From: Micromonospora violae
GTDB taxonomy: Bacteria > Actinomycetota > Actinomycetes > Mycobacteriales > Micromonosporaceae
Assembly (NCBI RefSeq): GCF_004217135.1
Contig: NZ_SHKK01000001.1
Coordinates: 186,001 to 250,000 of the forward strand
Length of the DNA: 64,000 nucleotides
Direction of reading: 5' to 3'
Of the stretch, positions 31,545 to 40,750 are shown one piece after another. The translations under genes and the position numbers were made by a program. The notes under the pieces were generated by a model, which worked only from the letters and a program-made list of their open reading frames with translations, was not told the DNA's origin and ran no database searches. Within the stretch, counting starts at the first letter, position 1; each line of letters opens with the position of its first letter.

Positions 31545-34249
31545 GCGTCGGGGCGGCCGTCCGGCGGGTCCGGGCGTACGGGGGGCAGTTCCTGCTCCTG
31601 GCGGTGCTGACCCTGGTGGTCACGCTGCTGATCAGTGGCGTGCCGAGGTTGGTCAACCGGCTTGCCGAACAAGGGCTGCGGGCGCAGCTCAACAGCGAGC
31701 CGGCCGCGCGCCGGGACCTCTCGTACACCACCAGACTGGAGCCGGCGACGTCGCAGCGGACGGCGATGGGCAACGCCGTCGAGCGGTTCGAGGCCCTGGC
31801 CGCGGACATGCCGCCGCAGGTGCGCTCGGCGGTGACCGAGAAGTGGTACACGGTCGAGACCGCGGGGGCCCGCGTGGTCGGGCCGGACCTGGCGGCCCGC
31901 AAGCTGCTGGTTGACCTTGGCCTACGGGCCATGCCCGACATCCAGAGCGCGAGCACCCTCGTCGAGGGGGCGTGGCCGAGCGAGACGTACGTTCCCGACC
32001 GGCCGATCGAGGTGGCGCTCGACGTCGACGTGGCCCGCAAGCTCAACCTGCGCACCGGTAGTCAACTGCGCATCGGTAGGACCGATAAGGACGGCAACTT
32101 TCTCGGCGGTGCCCCGCTGGTGGTTTCCGGGCTGTTCCGTCCCGTCGACCGTGCGAATGGCATCTGGGACGGGCTACCGCAGCTGCTGCAGATCATCGAA
32201 CCGACCGGCGATGGCCAGCCGCTCGTCGGTGTCGGCGTCGTGGCGCAGTCGGTCCTCAACAAGCGGGCCGCGGAGGGGTGGCCGGTCCAGACCAACTGGC
32301 GGTACCGCCTGGGCGTCGACCGGGTCAACGCACGCGAGCTGGACCAGTTGATCGACGGTTTGCAGGTGATGCAGCGCACCCATCCGCCGGATCTCACGTT
32401 GACCCAGGGCGCTGACGTTCCGTTGCGCGCGTTCGCCGCCCAGATCGATGCCGTCCGGACGCTGCTCGCGGTGATCGCGGCCGGTGTCCTGGCCACCCTG
32501 GCGGGGCTCATCGTGCTCGCGGTCGGTCTCGCCACCCGACGGCGTCGCGCGGAGTTCGTGCTGCTGCGCGCCCGTGGGGGCGGGGCCACCGCCGGCGCTC
32601 GGCGCAGTTTCGTCGAGTCGGTGCTGGTGGTGCCGGTCGCCGCCGCGCTGGGCTGGTGGCTGGGCACCCTGGTCCCGGGTGCCCCGGACCCGACCACGCC
32701 GTACCTCATCGCGGTGACCGTGCTGGTCACCCTGGCGCTGCCGGTGGCGACGCTGGCCGTACCGGCCGGCGGAGCGGTCCGCCGGGACCTGATCCGGATG
32801 CGCCCGTCGGCCCGTCGGCTCACCGGCGAGATCTCCCTGCTGCTGCTGGCCGGGCTCGCCGCGGTGCTGCTGCGCCGACGTGGTCTGACCCTGGGCGAGG
32901 TGGACCCACTGCTCGTGTCGGTGCCGGTGCTGCTGGCGATCGCGGCGGCGGTGCTGGCGTTGCGGGCGTACCCCTGGCCGTTGTTGCTGGTCAGTCGGCT
33001 GGCCGCGCGGACCCGGGGCAGCGTGGCCTTCCTCGGCACGGCCCGCGCCAGCCGCGCCGCGATCGCCGCACCGCTGGTCGTGGTGGTGCTGGCGATCGGC
33101 ACCGCGGCGTTCTGCGCCGTCGTGGCCGCTGGCGTCGACGCGAGCCGGGAACGGGCCGCCGCGCAGATCGTGCCCGCCGACGCGGTGATCCGCGGGGAGC
33201 GCTTCGCACCCGACACCGTCGACGAGCTGGGCCGGCTGCCGGGGGTCCGGGCCGTCACCCGGGTGCTGTTCGAGGACGATGAGCGGCTGGCGTCCGACGA
33301 GATCGGCACCGACGCCGCCATCGGGCAGACGGACGTGCTGCTGATCGACGGCTCGGGGTGGGACACGGTGGCCCGTGAAGCCCAGACGGGCCTGTCGGTT
33401 CCGGAGGCGCTGCGCACCGCCCAGCCTGGTCCGGGTCCGCTGCCGGCGATCGTCTCACCGGCGATCGCCGCGGATCTGGCGAAGGTGGGGCTGGCCGATT
33501 CCGCCTTCATCTTGGTGCAGGGCGAGCGGTACCAGTTCCGGGTGGCCGGCACCGAGGACGCCTTCCCGCTGCTGGCGGCGAACAACAACCGGTTCGTGAT
33601 CCTGCCCTGGCAGGCACTGCCGAAGCGCATCACCACACCCGCGCCGACCAGCCTGCTGATCGCAGGGGATCCGCTGGACGCGGAGGCGCTCCGGGTCGCC
33701 GGCGACCAGGGGCAGGAGCGCTACCAGCGGGGCGGCGCGGTCGCCGGCCGGGAACGCCTCCTCGGGGTCACCGTCGACACCCGGGCGGATGTCCGCCGAG
33801 GGCTTGGCAACGGTGGGGCGAACGGGATCCTGGCCTTCGGGTTCACGGCCGGGGCCGTCGGCGGCACCGTGCTCGGGCTGCTGGCCATCGCGTTCACCGT
33901 GCTGGCCGGCGCGCGGTCCCGGGGCCAGGTGCTGTCCCGGCTGCGCACCCTCGGCCTGTCCCGCCGGCAGTGGCGAGGGCTGCTGCTGGTCGAGTTGACC
34001 CCGCTGGTCGCGGTGTCGGTGCTGACCGGCGCGCTCGTCGGCGCGGTCCTGCCCCTGCTGCTCAACCCGGTGCTCGGCCTGTCCGCGTTCACCAGTGGTG
34101 TGCCGGTCCGGGTGGCTTTCGAGCCCAGCCTGGTCGCCGCGGTGCTCGCGCTCGGGGCGGTCGCCCTCGGCTTCGCGGTTGCCGTCGAGGCTTTGAACAA
34201 CCGCCGGTTGCGCCTCGGAGAGGTGCTTCGGCTCGGAGAGGAGAGCTGA
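31541..34249 (+). CDS. ABC-type efflux permease, FtsX/MacB-like (large, subunit 2)
   Basis: A 902-residue permease resembling the preceding one: an N-terminal helix (16-33), an outer domain to ~295 and helix pairs near 305-335 and 355-400. More helices follow at about 420-480 and 500-525, then a second outer domain and C-terminal FtsX helices from ~765 (TVLGLLAIAFTVLAGARSR) to the end. ATG 31541 overlaps the previous stop (ATGA); the longer upstream frame is rejected. With two cognate ATPases following, a heterodimeric transporter is likely. Substrate unknown. Confidence 0.88.
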   Translation: MSVGAAVRRVRAYGGQFLLLAVLTLVVTLLISGVPRLVNRLAEQGLRAQLNSEPAARRDLSYTTRLEPATSQRTAMGNAVERFEALAADMPPQVRSAVTEKWYTVETAGARVVGPDLAARKLLVDLGLRAMPDIQSASTLVEGAWPSETYVPDRPIEVALDVDVARKLNLRTGSQLRIGRTDKDGNFLGGAPLVVSGLFRPVDRANGIWDGLPQLLQIIEPTGDGQPLVGVGVVAQSVLNKRAAEGWPVQTNWRYRLGVDRVNARELDQLIDGLQVMQRTHPPDLTLTQGADVPLRAFAAQIDAVRTLLAVIAAGVLATLAGLIVLAVGLATRRRRAEFVLLRARGGGATAGARRSFVESVLVVPVAAALGWWLGTLVPGAPDPTTPYLIAVTVLVTLALPVATLAVPAGGAVRRDLIRMRPSARRLTGEISLLLLAGLAAVLLRRRGLTLGEVDPLLVSVPVLLAIAAAVLALRAYPWPLLLVSRLAARTRGSVAFLGTARASRAAIAAPLVVVVLAIGTAAFCAVVAAGVDASRERAAAQIVPADAVIRGERFAPDTVDELGRLPGVRAVTRVLFEDDERLASDEIGTDAAIGQTDVLLIDGSGWDTVAREAQTGLSVPEALRTAQPGPGPLPAIVSPAIAADLAKVGLADSAFILVQGERYQFRVAGTEDAFPLLAANNNRFVILPWQALPKRITTPAPTSLLIAGDPLDAEALRVAGDQGQERYQRGGAVAGRERLLGVTVDTRADVRRGLGNGGANGILAFGFTAGAVGGTVLGLLAIAFTVLAGARSRGQVLSRLRTLGLSRRQWRGLLLVELTPLVAVSVLTGALVGAVLPLLLNPVLGLSAFTSGVPVRVAFEPSLVAAVLALGAVALGFAVAVEALNNRRLRLGEVLRLGEES

Positions 34250-34250
34250 G

Positions 34251-35246
34251 ATGACCGCTACCGCCCAGACTCCACTGGTGCCTGACCTGGCCGCCCTGCA
34301 ACAGCGGGCAGCGCAACGCGCCGCCGAGCGGGCCGGCGGGCAGGACCGCCTACGCGGACACATCGTCTGCGACGGCCTGGTGCGTATCTTCAAGACCGAG
34401 GGGGTGGAAGTGGTCGCCCTGCAGGGGCTCGACCTGGTCATCGACCGGGGTGAGCTGGTGGCGATCGTCGGTGCCTCCGGTTCGGGCAAGTCGACCCTGC
34501 TCAACATCCTCTCCGGCCTGGACACGCCGACGGCCGGTATCGCCCGGGTGGCCGACTACGACCTGCTCTCCCTGTCCGCCAAGCGGCGGCTGAGCTACCG
34601 GCGGCAGCTGGTCGGGTTCGTCTGGCAGCAGACCGGCCGCAACCTGTTGCCGTACCTCAACGCGCTGGAGAACGTCGAACTGCCGATGCAGTTGGCCGGC
34701 AAGCGCAGCCGCAAGGCCCGCCGGGAGCGGGCCCGGGAACTGCTCGACCTGGTCGGTGTGGGCTACTGCGCCGAACGCCGGCCGGGGCAGCTCAGCGGCG
34801 GCGAGCAGCAGCGGGTCGCGGTGGCGGTGGCGGTGGCCAACGACCCGGAGGTGCTCTTCGCCGACGAGCCGACCGGTGAGCTGGACGAGGCGACCGGCGC
34901 CGAGGTGTTCGGGGCGCTGCGCACCATCAACGCGGAGCTGGGTGTCACCATCGTGGTCGTCACCCACGACCACGCCGTGGCCACGCAGGTCCGCCGGACC
35001 GTCGCGATCCGCGATGGCCGGACTGCCTCCGAGGTACGCCGGACCGCCCGCATCGGCGCGGACGGCAACACCGAACTGGTCAGCGAGGAGTACGCGGTGC
35101 TGGACCGCAACGGTCGGATGCAGCTGCCGGCCGCGTTCGTCGACGCGCTCTCGCTGAAGGAGCGGGTCCGGCTCGACCTGGAGCCGGACCATGTGCAGGT
35201 ACGGCCCGGCGACCGGGCCTCGGAGGAGCGGGGGGCGCGGGCATGA
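34251..35246 (+). CDS. ABC transporter ATPase with AbrB-like C-terminal domain
   Basis: A 331-residue LolD/MacB-type nucleotide-binding protein. Walker A GASGSGKST (about 75-83), Q-loop FVWQQTGRNLLPYLN, signature LSGGEQQRVA, Walker B VLFADEPTGELD and the H-loop THDHAVA are intact. Residues ~275-320 form an extra tail with EYAVLDRNGRMQLP and FVDALSLKERVRLDL, resembling a SpoVT/AbrB swapped-hairpin fold. That may mediate dimerisation or, less likely, DNA contact. ATG 34251 starts one base after the permease stop; the gene overlaps the next ATPase. The extended N-terminus (~35 residues) is unusual too. Confidence 0.88.
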   Translation: MTATAQTPLVPDLAALQQRAAQRAAERAGGQDRLRGHIVCDGLVRIFKTEGVEVVALQGLDLVIDRGELVAIVGASGSGKSTLLNILSGLDTPTAGIARVADYDLLSLSAKRRLSYRRQLVGFVWQQTGRNLLPYLNALENVELPMQLAGKRSRKARRERARELLDLVGVGYCAERRPGQLSGGEQQRVAVAVAVANDPEVLFADEPTGELDEATGAEVFGALRTINAELGVTIVVVTHDHAVATQVRRTVAIRDGRTASEVRRTARIGADGNTELVSEEYAVLDRNGRMQLPAAFVDALSLKERVRLDLEPDHVQVRPGDRASEERGARA

Positions 35247-35974
35247 GCGGGCAGAACATGGTGGTGACCGGCGCGGCCGGGTTCAACGGCGCGCGCCCCG
35301 ACGAGGTGGTCCGGGTCAGTGCGATCAGCCGGACCTTCGGCCGGGGTGAGCGCGCCGTCCACGCGGTGCGGGACGTGTCGTTCACGGCCAACCGGGGCGA
35401 GTTGGTCGCCGTCCGAGGTCGGTCCGGGGCCGGCAAGACCACCCTGCTGAACATGATCGGCGGCCTGGACCGGCCGGACAGCGGTCAGGTGGTGGTGGCC
35501 GGTCACGAGGTGACCTCCGCCGGGGAGGCGGAACTGCTGCGGCTGCGCCGGGGCACTGTCGGGTTCGTGTTCCAGACCTTCGGGCTGGTGCCGATCCTCT
35601 CCGCCGCCGAGAACGTGGGCGTGCCGTTGCGGCTGGCGCAGGTGCCGGCCGCGGAGCGGGAAGAGCGCGTCGCGGTGCTGCTGGAGCTGGTCGGCCTGGG
35701 CGGGCACGCCGCGCAGCGGCCGTACGAACTCTCCGGCGGCCAGCAGCAGCGGGTCGCGGTGGCCCGTGCGTTGGCCAACGAGCCGGACCTGCTCATCGCC
35801 GACGAGCCCACCGGTCAGCTCGACTCGGAGACCGGACGCTCCATCATGGACCTGCTGCGCGCGGTGGTGCACGCCCGCGGCATGACGGCGCTGGTGGCGA
35901 CGCACGACCCGGCCCTGATCGACCTCGCCGACCGGGTGCTGACCCTGCGCGACGGCCGCCTGGTCGACGGCTGA
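35243..35974 (+). CDS. ABC transporter ATPase, MacB/LolD type
   Basis: A 243-residue ATPase of normal length. Walker A is GRSGAGKTT; the Q-loop lies in [12 protein letters not shown], the signature is [15 protein letters not shown], Walker B is [12 protein letters not shown] and the H-loop [11 protein letters not shown] 35243 overlaps the preceding ATPase (ATGA). Having two different ATPases and two permeases in one coupled operon suggests either a heteromeric complex or two transporters under one promoter. Confidence 0.93.
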   Translation: MSGQNMVVTGAAGFNGARPDEVVRVSAISRTFGRGERAVHAVRDVSFTANRGELVAVRGRSGAGKTTLLNMIGGLDRPDSGQVVVAGHEVTSAGEAELLRLRRGTVGFVFQTFGLVPILSAAENVGVPLRLAQVPAAEREERVAVLLELVGLGGHAAQRPYELSGGQQQRVAVARALANEPDLLIADEPTGQLDSETGRSIMDLLRAVVHARGMTALVATHDPALIDLADRVLTLRDGRLVDG

Positions 35975-36005
35975 CCACTGCCGGTCAGGCGTCCGCGCGC
36001 TCGCT

Positions 36006-36064
36006 GTGGAGCTGATGTCGTCAACGAATCGCCAGGGGTGACTCGTCTGCGACATCAGCTCCAC
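36006..36064. repeat. Palindrome (15-bp arms) in a convergent spacer
   Basis: GTGGAGCTGATGTCG at 36006-36020 is complementary to 36050-36064, loop 29 nt. It lies between the convergent ABC and GNAT genes and may terminate both. Its long, mixed-content arms resemble the palindromes at 11312 and 12801 in size and placement. Confidence 0.7.
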
Positions 36065-36095
36065 GCCGTCGGTACGGACGAGGCGCGACGCCGGG

Positions 36096-36548
36096 TCAGA
36101 GCGCGAGCTTCATGCCCTCGTGGCTGGCCACGAAGCCGAGGCCCAGGTAGAAGCGGTGCGCGTCCTCGCGGGTCTTGTCGGTGGTGAGCTGCACCAGCGC
36201 GCAGCCGCGCTCCCGGGCCTGGTCGATCGCCCAGGTCATCAGGTCCCGGCCCAGCCCCTGGCCACGCCGGTCGGAGCGGATCCGGACCGACTCGATCAGG
36301 GACCGCTCGGCGCCGTGCCGGCCGAGGCCAGGGATGTAGGTGATCTGCAGGCAGCCGACCAGGTCGCCGTCCTGTTCGGCGACGATCAGCTGGTTGCGCG
36401 GGTCCGCGTCGATCGCCGCGAACGCCCTCTCGTACGCGTCGTCGACCTCGGTGAAGTCACGGGCCTTGCCCAGGACATCATCGGCGAGCAGGGCGAGGAC
36501 GGCAGGCAGGTCAGCCCGGACCGCCTCCCGGTAGATCATGTCACTCAT
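36096..36548 (-). CDS. GNAT-family N-acetyltransferase
   Basis: A 150-residue GNAT protein. Motif A is IESVRIRSDRRGQGLGRDLM, motif B ends DKTREDAHRFYLGLGFVASHEGMKL, and the acceptor side has LVGCLQITYIPGL. ATG 36548. It lies 21 bp after the TAP-like peptidase stop on the same strand and may share its message. Substrate unknown. Confidence 0.9.
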   Translation of the reverse strand: MSDMIYREAVRADLPAVLALLADDVLGKARDFTEVDDAYERAFAAIDADPRNQLIVAEQDGDLVGCLQITYIPGLGRHGAERSLIESVRIRSDRRGQGLGRDLMTWAIDQARERGCALVQLTTDKTREDAHRFYLGLGFVASHEGMKLAL

Positions 36549-36569
36549 GCCGGTGAGCCTGACACACGG

Positions 36570-38168
36570 TCAGCGGGGCGGGCAGCGCAGGCCCTCTCGG
36601 GGGACCGTGAGGTTGATCAGGTAGGCGTCGACCGCGTTGGTGATGCAGGAGGTCTGCGGGTACGCCGTGTGCCCCTCGCCCTCCCAGGTGAGCACCCGAC
36701 CGACACCCAGCATCGACGCGAGCCGGGGAGTCTGCTCGTACGGTGTCGCCGGGTCGCCGGTGGTGCCGACCACCACGATCGGCGGTGCGCCGTGCGCCTT
36801 GCCGGTCGGGTACGGGTCACGCCCGCCCGGCCATTCGACGCAGCTCAGCATGCCGACCGCCAACGCCGGCCCGAACAGTGGGTACTTCGTGCGCCACTCG
36901 GACTGCAACTGCCGGATCTGCTGCCGGCTCGGCTTCTCCGTCTCGTCGGCGCAGTTGATGGCCAGGTTGGCGTCGAACAGGTTCGAGTAGTGCCCGTTGT
37001 CCTCCCGGCCGGCGTACGCGTCGGCGAGCCGGAACACGTCCTTCGGGTCGCCCTCGGCCAGCTTGTCGATCGCCTGGGCCAGCTCCTGCCAGCCGGATTC
37101 GGTGTAGAGCGAGGAGATGACGGCGTAGAACACCCAGCCGGCGGTGGCCTCCCGCCCGTCGTCGCCGCGTACCGGGGAGACCTTGGCCTTGTCGATGGCC
37201 GAGGTGACCGCGGCGCGGGCGTCCGGGGCGATCGGACAGCGGCCGGCGTTCGCCGCGCACCAGTTGGTGAAGTTGGTGAAGGCCCGTTCGAAGCCTCGGG
37301 CCTGGCTCTCCGATCCCTCGATCAGCCGCTGCTGCGGGTCGACCGCGCCGTCGAGCACCAGCGCCCGTACCCGCTGGGGGTAGAGCTGGGCGTACGTGGC
37401 GCCGAGCAGGGTGCCGTACGAGTAGCCCAGGTAGGTGAGCTTGTCGTCGCCCACGGCGGCGCGGACCGCGTCCATGTCACGGGCGGCCTGCTCGGTGCCG
37501 TACAGCGGCAGCTGGTCGCCGTAGCGGTCACCGCAGCCGCGCCCGATCCGCTGGCTCAGGCCGACGAAGCCGTCGAACGCCGACTGGCTCGCCGGGTCCG
37601 GGTCGTAACCGAAGCTGGCGTCCAGGTCGGCGTCGGAGATGCACTTCACCGGGCTGGACCGGGAAACCCCGCGCGGGTCGAAGCCGACGATGTCGAAGCG
37701 CTCGGTGATCGACGCGGGCAGCCCGCCGAACTGGGAGCCGAAGGAGAGGTAGACGGCGGTGTCGACGCCGGAACCGCCTGGACCGCCCGGGTTGATCACC
37801 AAGGAGCCGATCCGGTCGCGCTGCTTGGTGGACCGGGCCCTCAGCAGGGCGATCTCGAAGGTCTGACCGGCACCCGGCCCGGCGGTCGCTCCGGTGCCGT
37901 TGCCCCAGTCCCGGGGCACCGCGATCCGAGTGCACTCGTAGCGCATGTTCGGTGCGCCACGCCCGACCAGCTCGTCGGGCACCTCCGGGCAGGGCCGCCA
38001 GGTCGGCGTGCTCCCGGTCGGCGCGGCGACACCCTCGGCCTCCGTGCGCGGCGCGAACGCCGGCAGCGTGCAACCGGCGGTGAGTAGCGCGGCCACGACG
38101 AAGCCGGCGAGAGTGCGACGGGCCCGGCGGCTGCTCGCCATCCGAGGCTGGTCGGCGGTGCGGGTCAC
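36570..38168 (-). CDS. TAP-like secreted lipoprotein alpha/beta hydrolase
   Basis: A 532-residue alpha/beta hydrolase of the tripeptidyl aminopeptidase (SlpD/E-like) family. A lipobox LLTAGC near residue 33 predicts membrane-anchored export. The oxyanion motif is NPGGPGGSGVDT, the nucleophile Ser lies in LGYSYGTLLG, the Asp in TTGDPATPYE and the His in GEGHTAY. A C-terminal TAP-like domain is present (SCVEWPGG). Likely cleaves N-terminal peptides from exported proteins. GTG 38168 follows GGAGGACCAC; an ATG 27 bp later is possible but has no better site. It lies between the ligase and GNAT genes, on the same strand. Confidence 0.92.
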   Translation of the reverse strand: MTRTADQPRMASSRRARRTLAGFVVAALLTAGCTLPAFAPRTEAEGVAAPTGSTPTWRPCPEVPDELVGRGAPNMRYECTRIAVPRDWGNGTGATAGPGAGQTFEIALLRARSTKQRDRIGSLVINPGGPGGSGVDTAVYLSFGSQFGGLPASITERFDIVGFDPRGVSRSSPVKCISDADLDASFGYDPDPASQSAFDGFVGLSQRIGRGCGDRYGDQLPLYGTEQAARDMDAVRAAVGDDKLTYLGYSYGTLLGATYAQLYPQRVRALVLDGAVDPQQRLIEGSESQARGFERAFTNFTNWCAANAGRCPIAPDARAAVTSAIDKAKVSPVRGDDGREATAGWVFYAVISSLYTESGWQELAQAIDKLAEGDPKDVFRLADAYAGREDNGHYSNLFDANLAINCADETEKPSRQQIRQLQSEWRTKYPLFGPALAVGMLSCVEWPGGRDPYPTGKAHGAPPIVVVGTTGDPATPYEQTPRLASMLGVGRVLTWEGEGHTAYPQTSCITNAVDAYLINLTVPREGLRCPPR

Positions 38169-38199
38169 GTGGTCCTCCGGGATCGGGTCGACGGCCAGG

Positions 38200-39315
38200 C
38201 TACGCCGAGCCGGTGGCGGCTCGGTCCACGGTGGCCGTCGGGTCGCCGCGCAGCACCTGGTCCACGTCGAAGCGGATCGGCCGGTCGAGCTGGTCGTAGC
38301 GGCAGGAGCGGGGGTCGCGGTCCGGCCGCCAACGGACGAACTGGGCGGTGTGCCGGAAGCGTTCGCCCTCCATCGCGTCGTAGCCCACCTCGACCACCAG
38401 CTCCGGGCGCACCGGCTCCCACTCCAGGTTCTTCGTGCCGGTCCACCGGCTCACCCCACCCGGGATGCGTTGACCGCGCTCGTGGTCACCGTGCACCCAC
38501 GGGTGCTCACCGCCGGTGTCCCGATAGGGCGCCAACTCGTCGAGCAACTCGGCGCGGCGAGCCATGCTGAACGACGCACTCACGCCCACGTGGTGCAGGA
38601 CCCCGGCCTCGTCGTAGAGGCCGAGCAGCAGCGAGCCGACCACCGGGCCGGACTTGTGCCAGCGGAAACCGGCCACCACCGCGTCCGCGGTGCGGGCGTG
38701 CTTGACCTTGAACATCAGTCGCTTGCCCGGCTCGTACGGCAGGTCGGCCGGCTTGACGATCAAACCGTCCAGCCCGGCGCCCTCGAAGACGTCAAACCAG
38801 CGCCGAGCGGTGTCCGGATCGGTGGTGACCTGGGTGACGTGCACCGGGGGGCGCACCCCGGCCAGCGCCTCGACCAACCGCTCCCGGCGGCGCGGGTAGG
38901 GCTGGTCGAGCAACGCCTCGTCACCGATCGCCAACAGGTCGAACGCGACGAAGTCGGCCGGGGTGGTCTCGGCCAGCATCTTCACCCGGGACGCGGCCGG
39001 GTGGACGCGCTGGGCCAGCAGCTCGAAATCCAGCCGGGGCTGGCCGCTCGGCCCGTCGCGCCGGATCACGATCAGCTCACCGTCGACCGCGCACCGCGGG
39101 GGCAACTGCCGGCGGGCCTGCTCGACCACCTCGGGGAAGTAGCGGGTCATCGACTTGCCGCCCCGACTGGCCAACTCGACCTCGTCGCCGTCGCGGAACA
39201 CGATGCACCGGAAACCGTCCCACTTCGGCTCGTAGGTCACCCCGGGCTGGGTGGGCAGCTTGGGAACGCTCTTGGCCAGCATCGGCTCGACCGGCGGGTT
39301 GATCGGCAGGTCCAC
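38200..39315 (-). CDS. ATP-dependent DNA ligase (LigC-like)
   Basis: A 371-residue ligase. The nucleotidyltransferase motif I is EPKWDGFR with the adenylation Lys near residue 31; motif III is DFVAFDLLA, motif IV DGLIVKP and motif V MFKVKHARTADAVVAGF. An OB-fold C-terminal part ends near VEVGYDAMEGERFRH. Length and motifs match mycobacterial LigC, which acts in backup end joining or base-excision repair. ATG 39315. It begins a same-strand run ligase, TAP peptidase, GNAT (31- and 21-bp gaps). It is not adjacent to the LigD-type polymerase. Confidence 0.93.
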   Translation of the reverse strand: MDLPINPPVEPMLAKSVPKLPTQPGVTYEPKWDGFRCIVFRDGDEVELASRGGKSMTRYFPEVVEQARRQLPPRCAVDGELIVIRRDGPSGQPRLDFELLAQRVHPAASRVKMLAETTPADFVAFDLLAIGDEALLDQPYPRRRERLVEALAGVRPPVHVTQVTTDPDTARRWFDVFEGAGLDGLIVKPADLPYEPGKRLMFKVKHARTADAVVAGFRWHKSGPVVGSLLLGLYDEAGVLHHVGVSASFSMARRAELLDELAPYRDTGGEHPWVHGDHERGQRIPGGVSRWTGTKNLEWEPVRPELVVEVGYDAMEGERFRHTAQFVRWRPDRDPRSCRYDQLDRPIRFDVDQVLRGDPTATVDRAATGSA

Positions 39316-39451
39316 GGCGACCAGTCAATCAGACGGCACCGACAGCCGTGAGGCAGATCACCGTGGGTGGCGGGGTGGCGTGTCCCGCGTTGCGCCCGCT
39401 CGTCCTGCCCGACCGAATCAAATATCCGCAGGTCAGAGCTACTTTCGCGAG

Positions 39452-39664
39452 GTGTCCGAGTGGGTCTGTGACTGCTGCGGGCGGTGGCGGGTGAGCATCG
39501 AGCTGATCCGGGGCCGCTACCGCTACCGGCTGACCCGCCGCTACCCGGAGCGGTTCGGCGGCGGACGCAACGTGCTCGGCGAGGTGGGCTCGGTGCCGGA
39601 GCTGGAGGAGCTGCTGCGGCGGCGTACCCCGTTGAGCCTGGCCGACCTGCGCGAGGCCGCCTGA
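39452..39664 (+). CDS. Small conserved protein with CxxC motif
   Basis: A 70-residue protein beginning VSEWVCDCCGRWRVSIELI, with a CxCC cluster and a C-terminal helix ELEELLRRRTPLSLADLREA. Similar small actinobacterial proteins of unknown function exist by recall. The GTG at 39452 has a poor ribosome site; the reading frame opens further upstream through non-coding-looking sequence. Compositional bias and conserved-looking motif support it as real but only moderately. Confidence 0.55.
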   Translation: MSEWVCDCCGRWRVSIELIRGRYRYRLTRRYPERFGGGRNVLGEVGSVPELEELLRRRTPLSLADLREAA

Positions 39665-39701
39665 CCCCGCCGGCCGCGCAACGGCATCCGCTCGGCGCGA
39701 A

Positions 39702-40622
39702 TCAGTAGCCGGCGAAGGAACGGATCGGGGCGCGCGGGCCGTACTTCGGTGCTCGGATGCCGGCCGCCTCCAGCAGCAGGCACACCCGGCCCCGGTGACC
39801 TCGGAACGGCTCCAGCAGGGCCATCATCCGGGCGTCGTCGCCCCTCGGCTCACCGGCGAGCGCCCAGGCCACCGTGTTCGGGATGTGGTAGTCGCCGACG
39901 CTGACCGCGTCCGGGTCGCCGTACGCGATGCGGACCACCTCGGCGGCCGTCCACGGCCCGATGCCGGGGATCGCGGTCAGCCGGCGGGTGGCGTCGGCGG
40001 CGTCGGTGCTGCGCTCCAGACGGTCGGCGAGCGCCGCGGCGCGACGGAGCGTGTCGGCCCGACGCTGTTCCACCCCGAACGGGTGGAACACCCAGTACGG
40101 GGTGGCGGCCACCGCGGTGGCCTCGGGCGGCAGGAGCAGCGGCTGGAGCGGGCCGGGAGCCGGCTCCCGGAAGTGCCGCACGGTCGCCGCGTACGCCCGG
40201 TAGGCCTCCTTGCCGGTGACCTTCTGCTCGAAGACCGCGCGCAGCAGCCGGGGGAAGATCTGCCCGGTGGCGGGCATCCGGAGCCCTCGGTGCTCCCGGG
40301 CCAGCCGGGCGACCAGCGGATGCGCCGCCGCCAGTTCGGTGAAGCCGGTCAGGTCGTCGCGCAGGCCCGCGATTGCGTCGGCGCGGTCGATGACGTGCTC
40401 GGCGCCGGGCCCGTACCCCTCGGCGAGCAACTCGCCGCCAGCCGGGCGCAGCGCGAGCGTGGCCGGACCGTCCGGGGTGCGGGTGGCCCACCAGAAGGTG
40501 CCGGCCGCCACCCGGGCGCAGGGGTCGTACGGGCTGAAGGTGAGCCCGCGGACCGACGCGGCCAGCCGGTAGCCGACCGGTGGGTGCAGCACCCTGGTCG
40601 CGGCGGGCTCGGTCTCGGTCAC
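39702..40622 (-). CDS. DNA-3-methyladenine glycosylase (AlkA-like, HhH-GPD)
   Basis: A 306-residue base-excision glycosylase. An N-terminal AlkA-like domain (about 15-120) precedes the HhH-GPD fold. FEQKVTGKEAYRAYAA and LTAIPGIGPWTAAEVVRIAYGD lead to the catalytic Asp of SVGDYHIPN at about residue 250. The iron-sulfur Cys of MutY/EndoIII is absent, as expected. It removes alkylated bases such as 3-methyladenine. GTG 40622; the much longer upstream frame crosses the next gene and is rejected. Between 40623 and 40750 nothing else is supportable. Confidence 0.9.
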   Translation of the reverse strand: MTETEPAATRVLHPPVGYRLAASVRGLTFSPYDPCARVAAGTFWWATRTPDGPATLALRPAGGELLAEGYGPGAEHVIDRADAIAGLRDDLTGFTELAAAHPLVARLAREHRGLRMPATGQIFPRLLRAVFEQKVTGKEAYRAYAATVRHFREPAPGPLQPLLLPPEATAVAATPYWVFHPFGVEQRRADTLRRAAALADRLERSTDAADATRRLTAIPGIGPWTAAEVVRIAYGDPDAVSVGDYHIPNTVAWALAGEPRGDDARMMALLEPFRGHRGRVCLLLEAAGIRAPKYGPRAPIRSFAGY

Positions 40623-40750
40623 CCGCCAACTCTGCCACGTGCGGGGCGGGGCGCCAGCAGCACCGGTGTGCCGACGGCCAGCACACGACGGTGGCCGGCC
40701 GCGCCCTCCCCGGCGACGACCGACCACCGTGCCCTCGTGGGCGATCGGGC

